NCBI GenBank assembly: GCA_031262485.1
Contig: JAISHO010000012.1
Span: forward strand, 1 to 64,000
DNA length: 64,000 bases
Source: Propionibacteriaceae bacterium
GTDB lineage: Bacteria; Actinomycetota; Actinomycetes; Propionibacteriales; Propionibacteriaceae
Reading direction: 5' to 3'
Each line of letters begins with the position of its first letter. The first letter of the stretch is position 1. Below the pieces are notes generated by a model that saw only the letters and a list, made by a program, of their open reading frames with translations, ran no database searches and was not told where the DNA came from. The translations under genes were made by a program, and so were the position numbers. This document shows positions 58,807-64,000 of this stretch, in pieces.

Positions 58807-58836
58807 TTGCGCAGTCTTCCTCAGCTCAGGTAAGGT
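58807..58836 (+). promoter_or_regulatory. probable tRNA-Ala promoter
   Basis: TTGCGC (58807-58812), an 18-base spacer and TAAGGT (58831-58836) precede the tRNA by 29 bp. The rest of the gap 58656-58806 shows nothing else. Confidence 0.45.
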
Positions 58837-58865
58837 ACTTCCTGCTGATCCCGTTGGGGTCGCAT

Positions 58866-58938
58866 GGGGCTATGGCGCAGTTGGTAGCGCGCTTCCATGG
58901 CATGGAAGAGGCCACGGGTTCGAATCCCGTTAGCTCCA
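58866..58938 (+). tRNA. tRNA-Ala (anticodon GGC)
   Basis: Acceptor GGGGCTA pairs with TAGCTCC (one G-U), discriminator A; anticodon stem CTTCC/GGAAG encloses ATGGCAT; T-loop GGTTCGAATCC. No encoded CCA. Confidence 0.97.
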
Positions 58939-58957
58939 CAGACGATTGAGGTGAGAG

Positions 58958-59236
58958 AAGCGGGAGCTTGCTCACGCTTCCGAAGCGATTGAAGTCTGTG
59001 ATAGGCGATAAATTCGCCGAACACGAAATGGATAATGGGCCTGTATTCGCTTCGCGAATCAGGTCCATTTCGTTATGTTCGACGGGGGCCGAGCCCCCGA
59101 AACCCACGAAACGGACGTCAGAAGTCTGCTCGCGAGACTTTTCCTCGCTTCACATGGGAGTGGAGCCGCCATGTAGTCGCTTCGTCTTCGACATTGAGAA
59201 GGGGGTGCTGCACTCGCTTCGCGAATACAGCACCCC
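58958..59236. repeat. cluster of four inverted repeats downstream of tRNA-Ala
   Basis: Hairpins at 58958-58979, 59018-59081 (a 64-nt imperfect hairpin with four paired blocks around TTC), 59084-59098 (GGGGGC/GCCCCC) and 59202-59236 (GGGGTGCTG/CAGCACCCC). The element TCGCTTCGCGAAT appears in the second and fourth. The last probably terminates the alcohol dehydrogenase gene on the minus strand; the first may terminate the tRNA. The stretch has no convincing gene. Confidence 0.6.
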
Positions 59237-59251
59237 TCAAAGAGTCTCGGG

Positions 59252-60274
59252 TCACACAGTCAGAAGCGTCTTGATCGCCTTGCGTTGGTCCATCGCCTCG
59301 TAGCCCTTCGCGGCGTCCGCCAACGGAAGGGTGAGGTCGAAGACCTTGCCCGGGTCGATCGCGTGGTTCTCGATGAGGTCGATGAGTTGGGGCAGGAAGC
59401 GCCGCACTGGGGCGGCGCCGCCGTGGACGTGCACACCGGTGCCGAAAAGCATGATCCCGGGGATCGAAACACCATGGGAGACTCCGACGAAGCCGACGTG
59501 CCCGCCCGAGCGCGTCGAGGCTATCGCCTGCATCATCGCCTCCTGGGTGCCGACCGCTTCGATGACGGAGTGGGCGCCGTAACCGTTCGTCATCTCCTTG
59601 ATCGCCGCCGCGCCCTCGTCGCCCCTGGTTTCGACGATGTCGGTGGCGCCGAACTGACGAGCCAAAGCCTGCCGGTCGGCGTGGCGGCTGAAGGCGATGA
59701 TGCGCTCGGCGCCCAACTGCTTGGCCGCCAACACCCCGCATAACCCGACGGCTCCGTCGCCGACGACGGCGACCGTCTTGCCCGGGCCCGCCTCGGCGGC
59801 GACAGCGGCGAACCACCCGGTGCCGAGCACATCGGAGGCGGCGAGGAACGAAGGGATGAGATCAGCGTCGGGCATGCCATGGGTGGCGACGAGCGTGCCG
59901 TCGGCCAACGGCACCCGCGCGAACTCGGCCTGGGTGCCGATCGTCCCCATGAGGGTGCGATGGATGCAATACGACTGGTACCCCGCCTGGCAGATCTCAC
60001 AGGTGTTGTCAGACGTCCAGAAGGAGCCGATGACGAAATCACCCTTCTTGACCGTCGTCACCGCAGAGCCCGTCTCTTCGACGACGCCGACGTACTCATG
60101 CCCCATCGCCATGTCGTGGACGCCGTCGTCCTCACCGCGATACGGCCACAGATCCGACCCGCAGATGCACGTCGCCGACAACCGGATGATCGCATCCGTC
60201 GGCTCCTCGATCACCGGATCGGGCCGCTCCCCCACCCGCACATCGCCGGGGGCATGCATGACGACTCCACGCAT
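59252..60274 (-). CDS. zinc-dependent alcohol dehydrogenase family protein
   Basis: MDR-superfamily oxidoreductase of 340 residues from ATG 60274. The catalytic zinc ligands lie in CICGSDLWPYRG and GHEYVGVVEE. The structural zinc lobe is reduced (NTCEICQAGYQSYC keeps three or four cysteines). The nucleotide motif GDGAVGLCGVLAA is near 172. Likely NAD(P)-dependent; the substrate cannot be told. The frame extends upstream to 60376 but without support. Confidence 0.9.
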   Translation of the reverse strand: MRGVVMHAPGDVRVGERPDPVIEEPTDAIIRLSATCICGSDLWPYRGEDDGVHDMAMGHEYVGVVEETGSAVTTVKKGDFVIGSFWTSDNTCEICQAGYQSYCIHRTLMGTIGTQAEFARVPLADGTLVATHGMPDADLIPSFLAASDVLGTGWFAAVAAEAGPGKTVAVVGDGAVGLCGVLAAKQLGAERIIAFSRHADRQALARQFGATDIVETRGDEGAAAIKEMTNGYGAHSVIEAVGTQEAMMQAIASTRSGGHVGFVGVSHGVSIPGIMLFGTGVHVHGGAAPVRRFLPQLIDLIENHAIDPGKVFDLTLPLADAAKGYEAMDQRKAIKTLLTV

Positions 60275-60467
60275 TCTGACTCCTTCGCATCGCTTCGCTG
60301 TCCTTGAGAAGAGCAAGTCTAGTGCTGGTTGCTCCTGTCGCCTGGGAGCCGCCCCCCACCAACGGGCTTCATCCACTCAAGACGAGACGATGTCCGCGAG
60401 CATCCCGCTGTCGCGGTCACCGTCGCCGTCAGGGTCGGAGGCGACGACTCCGGTCGGCCCGGGACGA

Positions 60468-60515
60468 GTCACAAAGAAAGTCACAAAGAAAGTCATAATG
60501 AAAGTCACAAAGAAC
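60468..60515. repeat. four 12-bp tandem repeats
   Basis: GTCACAAAGAAA at 60468 and 60480, a variant GTCATAATGAAA at 60492, and a fourth copy at 60504 differing in its last base. The array lies in the 277-bp gap between adh and the ATPase gene. It is translatable in frame on either strand but no gene is supported. Confidence 0.8.
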
Positions 60516-60551
60516 CGCTCCATCAATGATCGTTGGGCCTGATGGCGCGAG

Positions 60552-61808
60552 TCATGCTCCAAGAGCCCCCAATGGGACGATTTGCACACCGTTCCGGCTC
60601 TCCACGAGACCCGAAGCGGTGACGACGACGAGGTTCTTCGCCGGGCGACGCATGTCTCCTTCGATATGCCTCAACTTGCGGACAGCGTCGTCGATCGCGC
60701 CGTCAGAGCCGAGTTTCACTTCGATGCCCACCCAGTCGCCCGATGCCGTTTCGATAACGCAGTCGATCTCTTCTCGATTGTTCTGCGTTCGGTAGTGCCT
60801 CGTCCAGGCCCCGTGGACCTCCGCGTATACCCTCAAGTCGTGGACAGCCAACGATTCGAATAACAGCCCGGCGGTGGCGAGATCATGGCGTAAACCAGTG
60901 CTGTCCATCCCAAGGAGATTCGCGGCCAATGCCGGGTCTGCTAAATACCGTTTCGGAGTGCTCGTGGACCTCGAGGTCGAGCGAACTGGAGGAGCCCAAC
61001 CAGGGAGATCTTCCACGATCCTCATCCTCGTCAATGCATCCCGATACTGTGACACCGTACGACGACTCATCCCATCAGGATTGGCGTCGCCCTGCACGCC
61101 AGCAGCGTTAGCGGCGATGCGACTCAGTGTCGTCACTTGTGCCGTCTGTTGGGCATATGTGTAAAGAAAGCGTCGCACCAGGGCAGGGTTGCGGCGCGCG
61201 CCGGACACTTGAGGCAGATCACGTTCGATCGTGACCGCCAGATAACCGTCCAAGAAGCGACGTGCTCTCGTCTCGGTAGCACCGATCAGTTCCGGCCAAC
61301 CCCCAACCACGATGTGGTGGAAATAATCAGACAGTGTCAGTTCACACAACGCTGGTGCGACGGATTCACCGTTTAATAGCGCACGCAGAGACACTGTGGG
61401 AGCCGTCGCCTGCTTCTCTGCCAGCGTCATCGTGCGCATCTCCATGACGGCGAAACGACCCGCCCCAGGATGCCGCTGGACGGAGTCGTCCGGCGTGGCG
61501 GAACCCGTCAGGACGAATTGCCCCCGCTCCCGTCGGTCGTCAACCGCACGGCGAACCGCGTCCCAAACCTTGGGGACACGTTGCCATTCGTCAATCAGCC
61601 GAGGAACCTCTCCTTCAAGGGCGAGCGTGGGATCGAGGGCGGCCAAGCGCGCCGCATTGACGTCGACATCGAGCCGAACCTCGCTGCGCGCCACTTGCCG
61701 CGCCGTCTCCGTCTTGCCACATCCGCGAATCCCCTCGATGAGCACGGCGCCGAGGGCGTCCAGGTTCTCGGCTAGAACTTGGTCTGCTAGCCGCGGTAAA
61801 TATTCCAT
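60552..61808 (-). CDS. AAA-14/DUF4143 ATPase
   Basis: A 418-residue protein of the AAA-14 plus DUF4143 group, common and poorly understood. The P-loop GIRGCGKTET is near 26-35, the Walker-B-like LIDEWQRVP near 72-80, the sensor LTGSAT near 100. The C-terminal part has NREEIDCVIE and GIEVKLG, the spacing of a PD-(D/E)xK nuclease-like fold. The ATG at 61808 is chosen, with a GTG one codon before it; GGGAGG lies very close upstream. Confidence 0.88.
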   Translation of the reverse strand: MEYLPRLADQVLAENLDALGAVLIEGIRGCGKTETARQVARSEVRLDVDVNAARLAALDPTLALEGEVPRLIDEWQRVPKVWDAVRRAVDDRRERGQFVLTGSATPDDSVQRHPGAGRFAVMEMRTMTLAEKQATAPTVSLRALLNGESVAPALCELTLSDYFHHIVVGGWPELIGATETRARRFLDGYLAVTIERDLPQVSGARRNPALVRRFLYTYAQQTAQVTTLSRIAANAAGVQGDANPDGMSRRTVSQYRDALTRMRIVEDLPGWAPPVRSTSRSTSTPKRYLADPALAANLLGMDSTGLRHDLATAGLLFESLAVHDLRVYAEVHGAWTRHYRTQNNREEIDCVIETASGDWVGIEVKLGSDGAIDDAVRKLRHIEGDMRRPAKNLVVVTASGLVESRNGVQIVPLGALGA

Positions 61809-61829
61809 CACCCTCCCCCAATGAACACT

Positions 61830-61906
61830 TCCAACAGATTCCAGTTACCATCTTAACCAGAATCCGATTGACATCTCCAACAGATTTCAGTGAACGTCTC
61901 AACCGG
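61830..61906. repeat. 31-bp direct repeat upstream of the ATPase gene
   Basis: TCCAACAGATT then CAGT and TCT-AACC recur at 61830-61860 and 61876-61906 with about 25 of 31 positions equal, 46 bp apart. It lies in the divergent region between the ATPase and DUF2867 genes, so it could be an operator. Confidence 0.5.
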
Positions 61907-61971
61907 GACCACCGGCCCGACCCAGCCGTCTTCAAGCCCATCAAGAGCGTTCCCTGTGACAGAGTGAGACC

Positions 61972-62628
61972 ATGAGATCTCGCTCCACCCTCGCCTTGCT
62001 GCCCGTCGTCGGCGTCGGCGGCTACCTCGCGTGGCAGTTGTTCAAGCCAGGGCTACGACCGGTTCACCAGCGCCCCGCCATCATGACCGACCTTCTGCGC
62101 TCACAGACCGAGGGGTATCGGGTCGTCGACGCGTGGGCCGCGCCGATCAGTCCCCAGGAGAGCGACGACGCTGGCGAGTGGGCCTGGGCCTGCGTCAGCG
62201 CGATGCCGGGGCCCGCCATTCTTCTCACCGCTCGGAACACACTTGTTCGCTTGTTCGGCGGCGTCCCCGTGACGGGGCGGAACACCGTCGGCGGGGAGAT
62301 TCATCGGGCTTTCGTCAGCCACACGGATCGCAACCCCGAGCCCGGAAACACCTCGCCCGAGGACGAGAGGATGGGTTGGATCTCGCTCCACGGGGACCAC
62401 GAGGTCGTCGTCGGCATGGACGACAAACATCTCGACTTCCGCCTCGGGTTGTCCACGTTCGACGGGCAGATCAGCATCACGACCTTGTTCCAACCGCACA
62501 ACTGGATCGGGCAGGCGTATTGGTCGATCGTTCGACTATTCCACCGCCATATCGTGCGCGCGATGCTCCGCCAGGCCCGCGTACCCGAGAAGGGAAAATC
62601 CAGCCTCCCCGAGGCCGACGTCCATTGA
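61972..62628 (+). CDS. DUF2867 protein
   Basis: A 218-residue protein of the DUF2867 family, function unknown. A short N-terminal hydrophobic stretch (LALLPVVGVGGYLAWQLF) may anchor it. The body has the family pattern of AWAAPISPQE, LGDHEVVVGMDDKHLDFRLG and the LFQPHNWIGQAYWSIVRLFHR C-terminal region. The ATG is at 61972. Confidence 0.8.
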   Translation: MRSRSTLALLPVVGVGGYLAWQLFKPGLRPVHQRPAIMTDLLRSQTEGYRVVDAWAAPISPQESDDAGEWAWACVSAMPGPAILLTARNTLVRLFGGVPVTGRNTVGGEIHRAFVSHTDRNPEPGNTSPEDERMGWISLHGDHEVVVGMDDKHLDFRLGLSTFDGQISITTLFQPHNWIGQAYWSIVRLFHRHIVRAMLRQARVPEKGKSSLPEADVH

Positions 62629-62693
62629 TCCCTGCAGGGTGATGCCTGGCACTCGCCTCTGGACAATTAATGGGAAGATGTCTCTCAATAGAC

Positions 62694-62741
62694 CCCGCCA
62701 GGGCTAGAGCCACCAGGCTTCCCCAATACCGGCGGGCTTTT
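62694..62741 (+). terminator. probable terminator after DUF2867
   Basis: CCCGCC (62694-62699) pairs with GGCGGG (62731-62736) and is followed by CTTTTT; a smaller GGCT/AGCC hairpin lies inside. It also sits at the end of the convergent glycohydrolase gene. Confidence 0.6.
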
Positions 62742-63707
62742 TCATTCTCGGCCCGAGAACCCGGCGATGGTCACTCCCAATCGCGTGAGATCGGTCGCCG
62801 TCATCACGGGCCAGCCATGGACTTGTTCTGCCCAGGTGGTGGGCAACTGGGATGCTCCGTAAGCGGCGCCGAGGAGACCGCCGGCGATGGCGGCGACGGT
62901 GTCCGTGTCGGAACCGATCGCGATCGCCCACTGAAGCGCCGCGGCGAACCGATCGGGGCCATCGATATGGCGGGTGGCGTGGATCGACGACCAGGCGGCT
63001 TGGAATGCCGTCACCGTGTAACCGTTCGGCACGAACGTCTCCGGCGGCTCCGCCTCGGCCTCATCGATGAGGCGGCTCCACCACGCCGCCCGAGTGCCTT
63101 CGAGATAAGGCAGACCGCGGCGCGGATCCATCTCCCCGGTGAGCACGGCGTGGCGCACCGCCACCGACCACAGCACCGACGATTCGACGCAGCGTTCTTC
63201 GGCGTGCGTCAACGCGCACACCAAACCCGCCGCCTTGGCCGTTTTCTCCTCAGAATCTATAGAAGACAACCCCACCACCGCAGTGCGCATGAGGCCGCCG
63301 TTGCCAGCGCTCCCCCGCCCCGCCACCTCCTCGGAGATCCGCGTCGCCCGCTCCCATAAGCGGGAATCCTCGTCCTTCGTCGAACGGAAGAGCACCGTGG
63401 CCGTCTGGTTGCCGATATCGGAGGCGCCATATTTCATCCAATCGATGAACGAACGCGTGATCGCGTCGAGCGCGTCCGGCGTCGTCAGATCCGCCCCAGT
63501 TGCCGCGACCTGGGCGATGCACAAGGCCATCTGCGTGTCATCCGACCACTCGCCTGGCTCATATCCTCCCAAGCCACCACCGAGCATCTCGGCATGCCCT
63601 TCGCTGAAACGCATCCCACCCTCGTAGGGCACGCCGAGCGCGTCGCCGATCGCCTGACCGAGCAGCACCCCGGCCGCACGATCCTCCATCGCATCCGACC
63701 ATTCCAT
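62742..63707 (-). CDS. ADP-ribosylglycohydrolase family protein
   Basis: DraG/ARH-type hydrolase of 321 residues that removes ADP-ribose from proteins or small molecules. Metal ligands are expected in EWSDDTQMAL (near 52-61) and SDTDTVAAIAGGLLGA (near 267-282); GQAIGDALGVPYEGG is the N-terminal signature. The ATG at 63707 follows AAGGAG; the longer frame to 63767 is rejected. No toxin-like ADP-ribosyltransferase is adjacent, so the target is open. Confidence 0.92.
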   Translation of the reverse strand: MEWSDAMEDRAAGVLLGQAIGDALGVPYEGGMRFSEGHAEMLGGGLGGYEPGEWSDDTQMALCIAQVAATGADLTTPDALDAITRSFIDWMKYGASDIGNQTATVLFRSTKDEDSRLWERATRISEEVAGRGSAGNGGLMRTAVVGLSSIDSEEKTAKAAGLVCALTHAEERCVESSVLWSVAVRHAVLTGEMDPRRGLPYLEGTRAAWWSRLIDEAEAEPPETFVPNGYTVTAFQAAWSSIHATRHIDGPDRFAAALQWAIAIGSDTDTVAAIAGGLLGAAYGASQLPTTWAEQVHGWPVMTATDLTRLGVTIAGFSGRE

Positions 63708-63886
63708 CGTTGTGCTCCTTCCCATTCGCCCGGTCGCAAACACGGTCCGTGCAACGACTCCACCCATCGTAATGAAGAAGCCTCCTCCTGGCGGCCTTCA
63801 TGACACCAGGGCTGGAACGAGACGTCCCGACGACCGCCCCCATGCGCGCGTGGCTCAGCGAGGAACTCGCCTGAGGAAGAGGACGC

Positions 63887-63947
63887 ATCACCAAATAACT
63901 GCCATTTTCGTGTTCAACAGATACCAAAATGGCAGTTATTTGGTGAT
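63887..63947. repeat. perfect 22-bp AT-rich inverted repeat
   Basis: ATCACCAAATAACTGCC plus ATTTT at 63887-63908 is repeated in inverted form at 63926-63947 around a 17-base loop. There is no T-run after it. It is unlike the flanking composition. It may be a regulator site, RNA hairpin or remnant mobile-element end. The rest of 63768-64000 holds no gene. Confidence 0.75.
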
Positions 63948-63975
63948 CATGGGACTGTTTTGCCCCATTCATGAA

Positions 63976-63993
63976 TGTGATCGTACGGTCACA
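63976..63993. promoter_or_regulatory. near-palindrome TGTGATCGTACGGTCACA
   Basis: 18 bp with one mismatched pair, at the very edge of the window. It resembles a CRP or GntR-type site, but the TGTGA/TCACA arms are 8 bp apart, not the 6 bp of CRP sites. Any regulated gene is outside the window. Confidence 0.35.
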
Positions 63994-64000
63994 TCACGAA

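Noticed and set aside
60377-60589. Small hydrophobic protein encoded by the 12-bp repeats (minus strand)
   Set aside because: The coding potential comes only from the repeat unit length being a multiple of 3; no ribosome-binding site or family resemblance.
58866-63707. Genomic island inserted at tRNA-Ala
   Set aside because: No integrase, no second copy of the tRNA 3' end and no phage or transposon gene were found; only the accessory flavour of the genes suggests it.
63976-63993. CRP/GlxR binding site
   Set aside because: The TGTGA and TCACA arms are 8 bp apart rather than the usual 6; kept only as a weak palindrome.

Overview
The window is a high-GC actinobacterial chromosome segment. The organism call rests on several things: actinobacteria-specific small families (a DUF3117 protein, a DivIVA-type membrane protein), an actinobacterial DapD, a gene order shared with the Mycobacterium tuberculosis Rv1201c-Rv1232c neighbourhood as I remember it, and the 5' third of a 16S rRNA gene whose V1-V3 sequence looks most like Propionibacteriales (possibly Propionibacteriaceae). 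The lineage is from memory, not from a search.

Layout. 1-1080: 5' part of a 16S rRNA gene (minus strand), its leader and three promoters. 1081-16344: a minus-strand housekeeping block with tyrS, argH, argD, argB, argJ, argC, pheT, pheS, an rRNA methyltransferase, rplT, rpmI, infC (ATC start), hisG and a CitE-like lyase. 16430-29416: a core block with a CBS/MgtE-N protein, DUF1003, mrp, dapA, an O-methyltransferase, glgC, glgA/glgM, DUF3117, a DivIVA-like protein, a LOG protein, dapE, dapD, a lysozyme-fold membrane protein and cysE. 29537-36489: tRNA-Asn, a PadR repressor with its operator, an MBL hydrolase, dnaG, a short sigma factor, an Escherichia coli-type ugd and an FMN reductase.

36596-53487 is the most distinctive accessory region, a Gram-positive polysaccharide-use locus. 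Three large secreted GH43-type enzymes share an unnamed C-terminal domain ending in Cys-Gly. Between them lie a YtfQ-YtfR-YtfT-YjfF-type furanose ABC importer and a WxL protein plus a DUF916-type WxL-interacting protein. A reasonable reading is that the enzymes release furanose sugars (arabinofuranose or galactofuranose) outside the cell, the WxL pair organises surface binding, and the importer takes up the monosaccharide. No regulator or intracellular catabolic gene is present, but short palindromes and repeats upstream of the units are candidate operators.

53562-56914 is a tightly coupled operon of unknown function: a 16-residue leader ORF, an eight-helix membrane protein and three single-pass proteins, every junction a 4-bp start/stop overlap. 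57155-57884 is a pair of SMR exporters behind a guanidine-III riboswitch. The rest holds bcp with a partly duplicated 3' end, tRNA-Ala followed by a hairpin-rich stretch, a zinc alcohol dehydrogenase, a DUF4143-type ATPase, a DUF2867 protein, an ADP-ribosylglycohydrolase and several inverted repeats. No transposase, integrase, prophage or CRISPR array was seen.
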